DNA of 64,000 nucleotides from Sutcliffiella horikoshii (GCF_002157855.1 NZ_CP020880.1:558001-622000), one strand, 5' to 3'; positions 1-9,594 are shown, counted from the first letter of the stretch. Made by a program: numbers and translations. The notes: generated from the sequence alone by a model not told the origin.

Positions 1-1
1 T

Positions 2-121
2 CTAGCATTGGTATACTTTAAAGAAGTGAAGATTGACTTTGAAGAAAAGAAATTTAAGTTCGTTAAGTATAAATTATCTCCTTTTGCTGGTCTAGAAGAG
101 TATCTCGACCAGATCGGATAA
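2..121 (+). CDS. C-terminal fragment of an unidentified protein
   Basis: An open frame enters from the left edge and ends at TAA (119-121), giving 39 residues that finish in GLEEYLDQIG. It is rich in Lys, Glu and Phe with no motif I can place. A strong terminator starts about 10 bases after the stop, which supports a real gene end. Repeated 16-bp motifs follow, so the gene may belong to a mobile element whose end lies here; that is inference. Function unknown. Confidence 0.5.
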   Translation, partial: LALVYFKEVKIDFEEKKFKFVKYKLSPFAGLEEYLDQIG

Positions 122-130
122 GACTATGTT

Positions 131-168
131 GACTTGGCTAACGTAAAGTTAGTCAGGTTCTTTTTTTA
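131..168 (+). terminator. Rho-independent terminator after the left-edge gene
   Basis: TGGCTAAC and GTTAGTCA form a stem with one G-T pair around a GTAAA loop. A run of seven T follows shortly after. Confidence 0.75.
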
Positions 169-181
169 ACTATAGAACGGC

Positions 182-387
182 TTCGTACATTACCGAAGTG
201 AACAATTATGTAATTCGTATGTTACCGAAAATTAAAATATATCCCTAATAACGAATTACATTGAAATCGTGAAAAGCCTAGTAAACAAGCTTGTTCAGGG
301 TAATTTATTCGGTAACGTTAGAAAATAAGGATACTATTTTTCGAATGATACCGAATGCCTTATTTACTGTATTCCCAGATTACCGAA
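182..387. repeat. Five copies of a 16-bp TTCG-N5-TACCGAA-type motif
   Basis: Direct copies lie at 182-197, 214-229, 340-355 and 372-387, and one inverted copy at 308-323. The TACCGAA half is the best conserved. A second short repeat, TATCCCTAATA, occurs near 241 and near 414. Irregular spacing and mixed orientation resemble transposase-binding sites at the end of a Tn7-like or other large element, or replication iterons. I cannot tell which. No gene is seen between 122 and 474. Confidence 0.6.
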
Positions 388-474
388 AAAATATAACATC
401 ATAAATGAAAAATTATCCCTAATAGGGTAGGCTGCCGATGTGTAAAAACAAACATGTAAAACAAACCGAACTAA

Positions 475-870
475 GTACCCATATTTGTCTTCGGAGGTTC
501 ACACCCTGGTAATTGGATGAAACCTTTAGAAGCTTATAATAAGGGATTAGGAGACCATATTATTGTAACGGGTGGAGGTAGTTTGTCGAATATGCGGCAT
601 CCTGAATGGAATAATAGCGGAATGTCAGAAGCTGAAGTAATAGTTAAAAACTTAGTTGAAAATGGCGTTCCTAGAGATGTTATTAGCTATGAAACTTCAT
701 CTATGTTCTCAATTGCTAATGTAATTGAAGCTAAGAAAATATTTGATTTTACAACAATAGACAGCTTGTTATTTGTTTGTAAAAGTATTGCCACAGGAAG
801 GCAGTACCGTACTTTAACAAAACATCTACCATCTAATATTGAAATTAGAGCTTCTTTTATTGAACTATAG
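475..870 (+). pseudogene. 5'-truncated DUF218 (YdcF/SanA-like) protein
   Basis: The frame reads IFVFGGSHPGNW directly upstream of the first ATG (517), then IIVTGGGS, GMSEAEV and a C-terminal part with FVCKSIATGRQYRT. These are the hallmarks of the DUF218/YdcF family, so the coding region really begins upstream of 517. The frame closes at a TAA at 472-474 with no usable start, and an ATG at 438 is in another frame, so the 5' end is lost or frameshifted. Members of the family are about 180-250 residues; only about 131 codons remain. The break lies next to the repeat-rich segment at 182-424, consistent with an insertion or deletion there. DUF218 proteins are linked to envelope metabolism, but this copy is probably inactive. 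Confidence 0.65.
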
Positions 871-962
871 GTGCAGAGAGTTGAAGAAGGAAATTACGTT
901 ATTTAACCCATAATTATTGTTAAGCATGATACGATTAGGTAAATGACTTTTAGGAGGTTGAG

Positions 963-1517
963 ATGAGAAAGTTACTAATTGGTATTGCGATAATTACAAT
1001 CTCTTTTTGCGTATTTCTAATCTTTAATCACAAACAACTCCCCACTAAAGAAGATGTGTTTAAAATTTCAGGTGATTGGTCTCCAAAAACTGAGGAAGTT
1101 TATTTGGTTAGGAAAATAGACGAGGAGTGGTTAACCATTTTTAGGAGTAGTAACGCCACTATTGTCAGTCGTTTAGAACAAAACTGGATGGGGTTTTGGG
1201 AGTTTAAGGATGACTTAGGAAGAGGAACCTCATTAGTATCTACTTATTATCCTCCTGAAACAGACATAGACTTCACATGGAATGCTGAAGGTAGAGACAA
1301 TATCCCAATATCATACTACTTTGGTCAAATTAACAATCCTAAAATACAAGAAATCAAGGTTGAAATAGAAAAAGACATCTTTGAAAATGCGATAATAATT
1401 GATATAGGAGAGACTCGTTTCTTCTTTTTAAAATCAGAAGCACCAACGTTATTACCTATTAACATTAAAGGGAATTCTGAATCTGGCGATTTAATATACT
1501 CAACACTAAAAGATTGA
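963..1517 (+). CDS. Hypothetical membrane-anchored protein
   Basis: The 184-residue product starts at ATG 963 with a good site (TAGGAGG) just upstream. Residues 4-22 form one hydrophobic segment, after which the chain is polar, so it is probably anchored in the membrane with an extracytoplasmic domain. There is no lipobox cysteine. The rest has Trp/Phe-rich beta-type stretches (NWMGFWEF, IIDIGETRFFFLKS). I do not recognise the family. It stands alone, with a terminator about 210 bases downstream. Confidence 0.75.
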   Translation: MRKLLIGIAIITISFCVFLIFNHKQLPTKEDVFKISGDWSPKTEEVYLVRKIDEEWLTIFRSSNATIVSRLEQNWMGFWEFKDDLGRGTSLVSTYYPPETDIDFTWNAEGRDNIPISYYFGQINNPKIQEIKVEIEKDIFENAIIIDIGETRFFFLKSEAPTLLPINIKGNSESGDLIYSTLKD

Positions 1518-1729
1518 ATGTTGAATTAACGGGGTGCTTATGTGGAATAAGATGATAAATACTAGTTATTGATCCTAGCGCTTAATTGTAGTCATGATTT
1601 AGTTTAAAAATCGTTATATTCCGTTCTGTTTTTCTAAAAGAGGGGACCTTGTTTAAAAGAGAAGATGAAATTCACGAGATATAACTATTCGTTTAATATA
1701 AATTAACGCTTTACTAAAAACGGTTATAA

Positions 1730-1771
1730 AATGTCCAAACCCCTGGTATATATGAGTTTGGGCATTTTTTT
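1730..1771 (+). terminator. Rho-independent terminator
   Basis: ATGTCCAAAC pairs with GTTTGGGCAT around a loop of about 14 bases and is followed by TTTTTT. The rest of the 440-bp gap (1518-1957) holds no further gene that I can support. A short ACGGGGTGCTTATGTGGAAT near 1528 vaguely resembles the repeats found further right. Confidence 0.75.
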
Positions 1772-1972
1772 AATTATACCCTTGTTTGCATTAGGAAGGA
1801 TTAACGCTTTTTTTATAGAACTAAACACAAAAGGAATGAGATTTTCTGTTAAATAAGATTAGACGTATTAATGTTCAATAAAAAAGTTATGTAGAAATCA
1901 AGGTTATGCACATTAGTATAAAAGTCCGAAGAATAATACACAAACAAGTAGTAATTTATGGAGGAGAAAACA

Positions 1973-2653
1973 ATGAATAATTTCGAAGTTACTTTTGATG
2001 ATTATAAAGGGTGGTTTGAAAAGTATAAAAAAAATAACGATGTAAGAGAAATAAATTTTCAGAACGAAGTAGTTAAAAAATTTATAAGTGCCATTTGTGC
2101 CGACCTTGATGTTGAAAATAGTGAAAAAAAAGGACCAGACACGGCTAAACATGATTATTTGCAATATTGTGGAACATACATCGATAAGACGGGAAAGGAA
2201 AAGGCTTTTACACCTGATTTGGTAATAGCTAAAAATTGGAACTGGATGAATAAGGAATATGAAGTTGAATATCGTGCCATTGTAGAGGTTAAATCACCGT
2301 ATCAGCAACCTATTTATAATAAGAATTATGAAAAATATGGGGAAAACTTAAAAAATGAACTAAGGCGTCATTTGTCTGCCAAGAATAATGATAAAGTAAT
2401 TTTAACAGATGCGATGAAATGGGAATTCTATAAAAAAAATGAAGAAGATAACGAATTAGTGCCAATACGAACAATCAGATTATATGATTTATCTGGTGGA
2501 GGGGGAAAATGGGAATGGAAAAAAGGCGAACAAGGCATTGTGGAAAATGATGTTATTAAAGGATTTGGAGATAACCTTCCATATACGAAGCCGATAGAAG
2601 AGTTTGTGGAACTCAAGAACTTTTTAAAAGAATTTCTTAATAATGAAGAATAG
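1973..2653 (+). CDS. PD-(D/E)XK nuclease-like protein
   Basis: I place the start at ATG 1973 because GGAGGAG (1960-1966) lies six bases upstream; the ATG at 1958 overlaps that ribosome site. The product is about 226 residues. It contains a TPDLVIAKNW stretch followed about 20 residues later by AIVEVKSP. This Asp...Glu-X-Lys spacing is that of a PD-(D/E)XK nuclease core as in HsdR N-terminal domains. The N-terminal part (INFQNEVVKKFISAI) fits the helix that carries an upstream acidic residue. It converges on the Gabija-like pair and shares a terminator with it. A role in DNA degradation or phage defence is inference; no partner methylase or helicase is adjacent on its strand. Confidence 0.65.
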   Translation: MNNFEVTFDDYKGWFEKYKKNNDVREINFQNEVVKKFISAICADLDVENSEKKGPDTAKHDYLQYCGTYIDKTGKEKAFTPDLVIAKNWNWMNKEYEVEYRAIVEVKSPYQQPIYNKNYEKYGENLKNELRRHLSAKNNDKVILTDAMKWEFYKKNEEDNELVPIRTIRLYDLSGGGGKWEWKKGEQGIVENDVIKGFGDNLPYTKPIEEFVELKNFLKEFLNNEE

Positions 2654-2780
2654 CAAATTTCAATTTATCTGACTGAATAAAATGAGCATAATGTATGATT
2701 AATTTAAACTTTAAAAGCAAGTTTGTGAAACAATGCACTTAAACTATAAGGTGCGTTAGTTTAATGAAGAAACAGAAATA

Positions 2781-2818
2781 GAAAAAGGTTTAGAGAAACT
2801 TCATCTCTAAGCCTTTTT
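2781..2818. terminator. Bidirectional terminator between convergent genes
   Basis: GAAAAAGGTTTAGAG pairs with CTCTAAGCCTTTTT, giving an A-run on one side and a T-run on the other. It serves the nuclease-like gene on the plus strand and gajB on the minus strand. Confidence 0.75.
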
Positions 2819-2958
2819 AACTGTGAATATATAGTGTAAATTGTGGTGTGGAAGTCCTGGTGAGTATTGTCTTTTGAGATTTAACCTGTAATGTGTAGCT
2901 TGGCACCTCATAAGTAAACCCCGCTTAATTTTAGAACTGAAAGTTTTACTCATTTTAT

Positions 2959-4683
2959 TTATATTCCATGTACTACACAGTCACCAAAAAGTTCAGCTTG
3001 ACGTTCATCACTTAACCTACATTGAATTGGAATTCCTATTACTAATTGCCATCTTGGGCGTGACATTGCTACATACAACAAACGCTTTTTCTCATCGGGC
3101 ATTTCGCTAGGTCTAATAAAGTCACTGATAGATAAATTCTGTCCTGAGCTATTCTTGCTGAGTGTAATTAGGATTGAATCGTAGGTTTCCCCTTTTACGC
3201 TATGTATGGTACTAACATTTATTGAATTATAATTTCTTTCGAATAGATCATTAACCAACTTTGAATGCTTAGGTCTGTGGATACCAGCTTTTAAAGTAAA
3301 AGCTGGAGACGAATCTAAATCAAAAATACTTTTACAGACTTCCTTTAATTCATCAGTCCACTCAATTAAAGTTTTATTATAGTCAGGTATATTTTTCAAT
3401 AAAATCAATAATTTAGCTGTAAAATAGTAATCGTTTTTATTTTTTTCTATAAAATTTTTCTTTAGCTTGGGGTCGGTAAAGCTTGAGTCAATTAGTAATG
3501 GGATGCAATAAAATAACCTTTTTATTGCATTCTTTAGATTTCCAGATTGTAAATCTTCCTTAGCATATATAAATTGTATCGGGGAGAAAGGTGATTCTTT
3601 CCACAAATCATCAAAGGAGTTTATGCCGCTCAACTCTCTAAATAGAGAAGAACCTCTTACCAAAATATTTTTGTTACTATGATCTGCCGATACTTCCTCA
3701 TACTTATTAATTAGTTGGTCATAAGTATTAAAGTAAATAACATGAAGTGGAGTTTCATTATTATTTCTAAGCTCTTGCCCGACTAAATTATTATGTTCTT
3801 GAACACGAAATAAACTATATGCCTTAACTATAGGTTCTAGAGATCTTTTACAACTGGAAAATTCTATTGAAGTCCATTCTTCAGAAGAGAATTTATCCAA
3901 AAAAAGGTCAGGTCTAGCGTCTCTCCATTCATAAAGAGATTGATAGGGATCCCCAATTAACTCAATGTTTTCAAGTCCATTCTCCACTAATTGGTCTATT
4001 ATTAAATGTTGTATTTCTGAAGTGTCTTGAGCTTCATCTATGATAATATAATTAAACCTCTTGGCTAAAAAAGTTGAGATACTAGGGTTATTTAATAATA
4101 TTTGATACGCTGCATATAGTGAATCAGAGTTTTTTAATATACCCTTTGAAAACTGGAAGTTCTTGAGTGTTCTACAATATTTAATGAAAATTTCATTCTC
4201 TTTCTCATTTAAACTTACTGATTTACCGTTGACTAAAAAAGTTCCATCTACACTTATATCAATTTTAGAAGGGGGGTACATATACTGAATTGGTCTTTTG
4301 TTAATTTTAAACTTCTGTAGTGGTAATGAATCAAGTATAGCTTCATCATCTAATATCATTGGTCTCCCCTGACAATTGTACTTAGTTTTAAAATGAGGTA
4401 ATGTAATATACCTATTTATAAAACTATCAATAGTAGATACAAGATGGGGATAATTAAGAGGTGCATTATTGAATTCAAGAAATTTATCATTAATCTCATC
4501 CTTGGCAACATTTGTGAAAGATAAACAAGCTATACCAGAATATTTATCATCCCAGTCTCTAGCTAGGTTCATCAATTTGAAACCTACAGAAGTAGTTTTA
4601 CCACTACCCGGACAAGCATTAACTATAATTTTTCCTCTTCTAGATATGTATTGTTTCCTCTCTTCATTCATATCAAAATTCAT
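2959..4683 (-). CDS. gajB: UvrD-like helicase, Gabija GajB-type
   Basis: The 574-residue product is a superfamily 1A helicase. Visible motifs are Walker A ACPGSGKTT (about 28-36), motif Ia CLSFTNVAKDEI, Walker B IIIDEAQD, motif III ELIGDPYQSLYEWRDA, motif V STIHSVKGE and motif VI LLYVAMSRPRWQL. All catalytic elements appear intact. It starts 10 bases after the OLD-type gene and is surely cotranscribed with it. In Gabija systems GajB (about 490 residues in the type member) is the helicase-like partner that joins the GajA nuclease to cut phage DNA when nucleotide pools fall. This copy is somewhat longer. The order (OLD gene first, helicase second) matches Gabija. Confidence 0.85.
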   Translation of the reverse strand: MNFDMNEERKQYISRRGKIIVNACPGSGKTTSVGFKLMNLARDWDDKYSGIACLSFTNVAKDEINDKFLEFNNAPLNYPHLVSTIDSFINRYITLPHFKTKYNCQGRPMILDDEAILDSLPLQKFKINKRPIQYMYPPSKIDISVDGTFLVNGKSVSLNEKENEIFIKYCRTLKNFQFSKGILKNSDSLYAAYQILLNNPSISTFLAKRFNYIIIDEAQDTSEIQHLIIDQLVENGLENIELIGDPYQSLYEWRDARPDLFLDKFSSEEWTSIEFSSCKRSLEPIVKAYSLFRVQEHNNLVGQELRNNNETPLHVIYFNTYDQLINKYEEVSADHSNKNILVRGSSLFRELSGINSFDDLWKESPFSPIQFIYAKEDLQSGNLKNAIKRLFYCIPLLIDSSFTDPKLKKNFIEKNKNDYYFTAKLLILLKNIPDYNKTLIEWTDELKEVCKSIFDLDSSPAFTLKAGIHRPKHSKLVNDLFERNYNSINVSTIHSVKGETYDSILITLSKNSSGQNLSISDFIRPSEMPDEKKRLLYVAMSRPRWQLVIGIPIQCRLSDERQAELFGDCVVHGI

Positions 4684-4693
4684 TATTAATCAC

Positions 4694-6568
4694 CTACCTT
4701 AAATGATTGAAAGATTCACGGATGTAACCAGGTGTATTAAAGTGATATCTCTCATCATTTTTGTTTTGTAATATAAAGTAAGAAAAATCCTGAGCAAAAT
4801 CAGCCTTTCTGGGAAGTGCTTTCCATATTAGAATTGCTATATTGGTTTTATCATTATCAGTTAAAGTATCAGGGCACTGATCAACATAAGCACGAATCTG
4901 AGTCAATTTGTTGTTCCCGTTTGATTCTAAGTATAAATACAATAGATTGGAAAAAATGTCTTCTTTGTTGTCGGGAATATTTGATAATGCTATCTCAAAT
5001 TCAAATGTTTTATATGCTGTAAAGATTTCGATGTTTTCTTGTCTATTTTTAAATACATTTAGATTATTAATTCGTGAGCTTATTTGAGAAAGAGTTATAT
5101 TTTCTCGTAACTCGTTCAGCTTACTATAGTTATCTGGTACCAAATTATCAAATGAATATTCTGCTTTTTTAGAGTCAGTAAAACGATCATCATCAGTCAC
5201 TACTGCCACTCTTTTTAATATCTTCTTATTTTCATCTGTTGAATTAAATAAAAGTAGAAATGGATAGAAAGAAGTTCCGGTTTGAACTAATTCAATATCT
5301 TTCTCCTCAAATTTAAAACCTTCAATTTCAGCAAAAATTGATAATAATAATTCTTCTGAAATTCCTTCAACTAAAATTAATGACTTGGCGTACAGCATTT
5401 GAGATTTTGTTACATCCAAATACCTCTCTAACATTTTTTTTCTGCTTAAAAAGTCATCATTAGTCAAAATTCTATTATTCTGGACTAAATTTTCATTTGC
5501 TCTTTCCATAAATAAATTTCCTACACATTTAAAAGAATCTTTATCAACTAAAAATAAGTTATCTAAATCAGTCTTAGAAGTTAAAGTAGGAGAGTGGGAT
5601 GTAACAAACAGTTGACAATTATCATTACAAACTTGGTTTTTTAAAAAATTATATAAATTTAGTTGCAATTGTGGATGTAAATGTGCTTCTGGTTCTTCAA
5701 TTAGCAGAGCATGATGTATTGTTTCATCCTTATTGACTCGATCGTTCATATCACTTAAAACTGTTGCAATGTATATTAAATTATTGTATCCAAGGCTATT
5801 TTGGAATAAGCTTAAACCCGTATTACTCTCCAAAGGATTTGAAAAAGGAAGAAAAGGTTTGATTGCATTAACGATTGCTTCAATTTTTGATTGTTCAATA
5901 TGTAGACCGATCTTTGGGATAGATGAATACATTTCATTTAGATTGCCATTAATATTTTCTTTTGTAGAACTTACTTCCCTTCTTCCTAATAACTCACTAT
6001 TTGCATGGGTCATGATATCTTTGAATTCTTGTTCTGAGTTATTAGTTTCGATACTTCTTTTGATTACTTTCGCAAGAAGATTCTTTTGAGGAGAAAGTAA
6101 GTCACTTGTACTGTCCCTTAAAGCTCCTAAGAAATAATGTTGGAAAATTTCAAATGTACCTGGATTAGCTCTTTGTCCTGGGTTTCCTCCAGTAAAGTAA
6201 ATAAATTTAGGGTGTTTATCCTGTCTTCTCTCATAACTTATTGTTATTGTTGCATAATCTTCTATGGAGTCAAAAATTATATACTCATATAAGGCTCCTT
6301 TTTGAACTTCAGTTAATCCTCTGAATTCATAAGTTATTGAAATAGTATCTTCCGATTCACCGGTTTCACTGTTAGTGAAAAAATCTTCGTTTTTAATATA
6401 GATTTGCTTATATGGTTCCCCTAAGTTGTATAGCAATCGAATTGCATCGATAATTGTTGATTTATGAGCACCATTTTCACCAATTATAATATTGATGTCA
6501 TTTTTAAACGATAGACTCATTGATGATATGCCTCGAAAATTCTCTATAGTCATAATTGATAAATACAT
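4694..6568 (-). CDS. gajA: OLD-family ATPase/TOPRIM nuclease, Gabija GajA-type
   Basis: The 624-residue product has an N-terminal ABC/SMC-like ATPase with Walker A GENGAHKST (about 32-40), Walker B ALLIEEPEAHLHP and a switch histidine in FVTSHSPTL. A C-terminal TOPRIM domain follows with the Glu motif LILVEGISEELLL and the Asp motif VAVVTDDDRF. This ATPase-TOPRIM layout defines OLD nucleases, and an adjacent UvrD-like helicase marks the Gabija subclass. The start ATG (6568) has AGGTGAT upstream. GajA of the characterised system is about 580 residues, tetramerises and nicks DNA, being held off by ATP. Antiphage function here is inferred from domain order and pairing. A different OLD-plus-helicase subtype is the main alternative. 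Confidence 0.85.
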   Translation of the reverse strand: MYLSIMTIENFRGISSMSLSFKNDINIIIGENGAHKSTIIDAIRLLYNLGEPYKQIYIKNEDFFTNSETGESEDTISITYEFRGLTEVQKGALYEYIIFDSIEDYATITISYERRQDKHPKFIYFTGGNPGQRANPGTFEIFQHYFLGALRDSTSDLLSPQKNLLAKVIKRSIETNNSEQEFKDIMTHANSELLGRREVSSTKENINGNLNEMYSSIPKIGLHIEQSKIEAIVNAIKPFLPFSNPLESNTGLSLFQNSLGYNNLIYIATVLSDMNDRVNKDETIHHALLIEEPEAHLHPQLQLNLYNFLKNQVCNDNCQLFVTSHSPTLTSKTDLDNLFLVDKDSFKCVGNLFMERANENLVQNNRILTNDDFLSRKKMLERYLDVTKSQMLYAKSLILVEGISEELLLSIFAEIEGFKFEEKDIELVQTGTSFYPFLLLFNSTDENKKILKRVAVVTDDDRFTDSKKAEYSFDNLVPDNYSKLNELRENITLSQISSRINNLNVFKNRQENIEIFTAYKTFEFEIALSNIPDNKEDIFSNLLYLYLESNGNNKLTQIRAYVDQCPDTLTDNDKTNIAILIWKALPRKADFAQDFSYFILQNKNDERYHFNTPGYIRESFNHLR

Positions 6569-6863
6569 AGTATCACCTACTAAAATGGATTTATTTAAAA
6601 TAATCTTTATTGCTGTTAATACTCTTCAGGCTGATATACCAAGCAGTCATACTTCTGTTTTAATAGTTATAATTATATTGTAAGTGATTATGGGGATTTT
6701 TGGTAGTTGGGTATGGGAAACTAATTCATTTGTGTGAACTCTGGATAATTACTTGAAGAAGAACCTAGGTAATTCTTAAGAGAAGAAGGTAATCGAAAAT
6801 GCAGTTAAAGGCAGGATACTTTCTATATAAACTCTAATACTTATACATAATTTTAAAGTTGTG
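6569..6863. other. Gene-free leader of the Gabija-like pair
   Basis: AT-rich stretch upstream of the minus-strand pair. It should hold the gajA promoter, but I cannot pick a convincing -35/-10 pair. No ORF with a ribosome site is present. Confidence 0.4.
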
Positions 6864-6891
6864 CTTATTCAACAAACGGGCCAGATTGTGG
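6864..6891 (+). repeat. Partial array-type repeat at the group II intron left exon
   Basis: CTTATTCAAC followed by AAACGGGCCAGATTGT closely matches the right-hand part of the dispersed repeat (AAACGGGCAGGATTGT) seen at 17917 and 24624. The group II intron begins immediately after it. Confidence 0.55.
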
Positions 6892-7650
6892 GTGCGAAAT
6901 GTTCCTGACTCAAATGAAATGTGGACACACAATTTCGGTAAAGGTCAGGCAGTTTTAAAGTTCTAAAACTGAAGGGTTATGTCGAGGAGTCTAATGAGGA
7001 GGTAACGCTCCAAAAGGCTCCCCCTGCGTCGAATAGCATGCTGTTTAGTAAGAAGAAGTGTGTTATAAGCTCGGCTAATAGGCGTGAGAATTTACCGTAA
7101 CAGTAAGGCTGACGAAAGCCTACCCGATGGGGTGGTGTAAATCATGGTGCTTGGGTTGAACAGATATGGTGAGAATGCGACGAAATAAAATATGAAAGTA
7201 TATTGCTGACGAACTTCTGAATGTACGGGTCTAGACTGGCATTATATAGAAATGTATTTACTACTAAATGTAGGGTTAGCTTTGGATGAGTAAGAATCAA
7301 CAATATAAAAATCCATCTTGTGTTACAGGCACATGCGATGCTAACAGGCTCATAGGAAGCACCTAAGTTTGTTCCATAATAGACATAATTCAACGTTGTA
7401 AGCTGATAACGTGGAGAGCTTACTCTCTATGAAGCGTTGAAAAGGAAACTAGTCGTGAGATTAGCGACTATATAACTTTTCTTTATATCAGTGAAAGTAG
7501 TGGCACAGTACCATTGAAGCGTGTAATGAACGTGGAGGGATAGCCACCAGACTAATAAAAGATTCATTCAGCCATGCAAGGCAGTTCTTCAACGATTAAT
7601 AAGGTTCTTGTAAGACTAATAGAGGTTCAGCTCCTAAAGGAGTCACCAAC

Positions 7651-9468
7651 TTGTTAAAACGAAAGAAACTGAGACACAATGAGTATTATGATATGCAGTA
7701 TTATTTTGATTCTTTATATGCTCAAAGTGCTAATGGTCAGAATTTTTATGGATTACTAGACTTAATGCAATCCGATGAAAATATACGGTTAGCTTATCGA
7801 AATATTAAACGAAACACTGGCAGTAAAACTGCTGGAGATGACGGATTAACGATTGAAGATATAAACCGATTATCTGTATCTGAGGTTGTATCGACGATAC
7901 AAAGAATGTTTGAATACTATACACCCCAAGCCGTCCGGAGAGTATTCATTCCTAAGGCAAATGGAAAAACTCGACCTCTAGGGATTCCGACTATCTGGGA
8001 TAGATTGTTCCAACAGTGTATCTTGCAAGTACTTGAGCCGATTTGTGAAGCGAAATTCTATAAACATAGTTATGGTTTTAGGCCAAACCGCAATACACAT
8101 CATGCGAAAGCTAGGTTTGAAACGCTCATTAATCGCGCATGCCTATATCACTGTGTTGACGTTGATATAAAAGGATTTTTTGACAATGTAAATCATGCCA
8201 AATTAATAAAACAGATGTGGTCTTTAGGCATTCGAGACAAGGCATTGCTTTCCATTATTTCACGTCTTTTAAAGGCTGAAATTATTGGGGAAGGTTTCCC
8301 AAAGAAAGGTACACCCCAAGGGGGGATCTTATCACCACTTTTATCTAATATCGTATTAAATGAACTAGACTGGTGGGTTAGTAATCAATGGGAAAGCTTT
8401 GAAACACATAAGTTATATAAATCAAATCTTGGCAGATATAATGCGTTGAAACAATCTAATTTAAAACATTGTTACATCGTGAGATATGCAGATGACTTTA
8501 AAATTCTTTGTCGCACTCGTTCACAAGCAATTAAAATGTATTATGCAGTGAATGATTTTCTTCATACAAGGCTTCGCCTTGAAATTAGCGAACAAAAATC
8601 AAAGGTGGTCAACCTAAAGAAAAACTCATCAGAGTTTTTAGGTTTTCGTTTTAAAGCCCATATAAAAAAGACGAAGAAAAGAACTCTTTATGTCGCTCGC
8701 TCACACATGACAAAGAATGCGCTCAAAAATGCACAGATAAAAATAAAACAAACAATCAAAGAGATTCAGAAACACCAATCGGTTGAGAATGTTTGGCGCT
8801 TTAATACAGTTATAATGGGAATCCAAAATTATTATTCAGCAGCTTCACACATCACTGATGATTTAACTGAGCTGAACTATCGTCTTCATAAAGCGTTATA
8901 TAATCGTTTAAAAGAATCGAGAAAAGAAGCTACGTTTCAGGACTTTCCAAAATCCTTACAAAAACGGTACAAGGGATATGAGTGTAAGCTCTTCAAAATA
9001 AAAGAAATGGTACTTATTCCAATTCATGCCCAACGTTGTAAGATAAATCTGAACTTCTCTCAAAATATTTGTAACTACACTACCGTAGGTAGGGACAAAA
9101 TACATCAAAACTTGCGAGCAATCAATAAACAAACGCTTACTCGTGTGATGAAACAGTTCATACCGAGCCGTTCCATCGAATACAACGATAACCGGATTAG
9201 TAGATTTATTGCACAATATGGAAAATGTGCTGTTACAGGGGTTGAATTGGGACTGGAGGAATGGCATTGTCACCATAAGACACCGTACCATCTCACCAAA
9301 GATGATTCATACGGAAACTTAATGATATTGCATAAATCTGTCCATCTTCTTATACATTTGAGAGATTTAGAGAAAATAAAAGTGCTTTTAAACTCACTCA
9401 AGTTAAATGAAAAGCAACTTACAGAAGTCAATAAATTGCGTAAGCAATGTCTGAACGAAGCTATCTGA
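7651..9468 (+). CDS. ltrA: Group II intron reverse transcriptase/maturase with HNH endonuclease
   Basis: The 605-residue protein starts at TTG 7651 with AAAGGAG eight bases upstream. N-terminal reverse transcriptase blocks are clear: RRVFIPKANGKTRPLGIPT, YGFRPNR, the motif A Asp in DVDIKGFFDNV, GTPQGGILSPLLSNI, and the catalytic RYADD near residue 280. A maturase (domain X) region follows, and the C terminus carries a Cys/His-rich HNH endonuclease (EEWHCHHKTPYH, GNLMILHKSVHLLIH). All catalytic residues are present, so the intron may be active. The protein splices its own RNA and inserts it into DNA. It should be expressed only within the intron transcript. Confidence 0.93.
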   Translation: MLKRKKLRHNEYYDMQYYFDSLYAQSANGQNFYGLLDLMQSDENIRLAYRNIKRNTGSKTAGDDGLTIEDINRLSVSEVVSTIQRMFEYYTPQAVRRVFIPKANGKTRPLGIPTIWDRLFQQCILQVLEPICEAKFYKHSYGFRPNRNTHHAKARFETLINRACLYHCVDVDIKGFFDNVNHAKLIKQMWSLGIRDKALLSIISRLLKAEIIGEGFPKKGTPQGGILSPLLSNIVLNELDWWVSNQWESFETHKLYKSNLGRYNALKQSNLKHCYIVRYADDFKILCRTRSQAIKMYYAVNDFLHTRLRLEISEQKSKVVNLKKNSSEFLGFRFKAHIKKTKKRTLYVARSHMTKNALKNAQIKIKQTIKEIQKHQSVENVWRFNTVIMGIQNYYSAASHITDDLTELNYRLHKALYNRLKESRKEATFQDFPKSLQKRYKGYECKLFKIKEMVLIPIHAQRCKINLNFSQNICNYTTVGRDKIHQNLRAINKQTLTRVMKQFIPSRSIEYNDNRISRFIAQYGKCAVTGVELGLEEWHCHHKTPYHLTKDDSYGNLMILHKSVHLLIHLRDLEKIKVLLNSLKLNEKQLTEVNKLRKQCLNEAI

Positions 9469-9513
9469 TTTTCCTTTGCATAATCATAAAAATCTTGAAT
9501 GAATTGGATTAGT

Positions 9514-9594
9514 TGGAACGCCGTATGCTGGGAAACTCGCCTGTACGGTGTGAAGTGGGGGAAAAGCTGGAGATAACGTCAAAAGCTTACCTAT
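9514..9594 (+). ncRNA. Group II intron domains V and VI
   Basis: GCCGTATGCTGGGAAACTCG and the paired CCTGTACGGTG resemble the 34-nt catalytic domain V, with a CGC-like triad in place of the usual AGC. The following AAGCTGGAG...AAAGCTT stem carries unpaired A residues as expected of the domain VI branch point. Confidence 0.75.

Larger units (their letters stand above)
6892..9594 (+). mobile_element. Group II intron with its encoded protein
   Basis: The left end GTGCG fits the group II 5' consensus, and about 750 bases of structured-looking leader precede a multidomain reverse transcriptase ORF. A domain V-like hairpin and a domain VI-like stem follow the ORF, ending near CCTAT. Total about 2.7 kb, apparently complete. 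Group II introns move by retrohoming with their protein. Both boundaries are judged from consensus and could be off by a few bases. Confidence 0.85.

Noticed and set aside
1913-2164. Minus-strand hydrophobic ORF opposite the nuclease gene
   Set aside because: It is the complement of an AT-rich coding region; no ribosome site and no family signal.
7142-7393. Minus-strand ORF in the group II intron leader
   Set aside because: The region is structured intron RNA on the plus strand; the ORF has no ribosome site.
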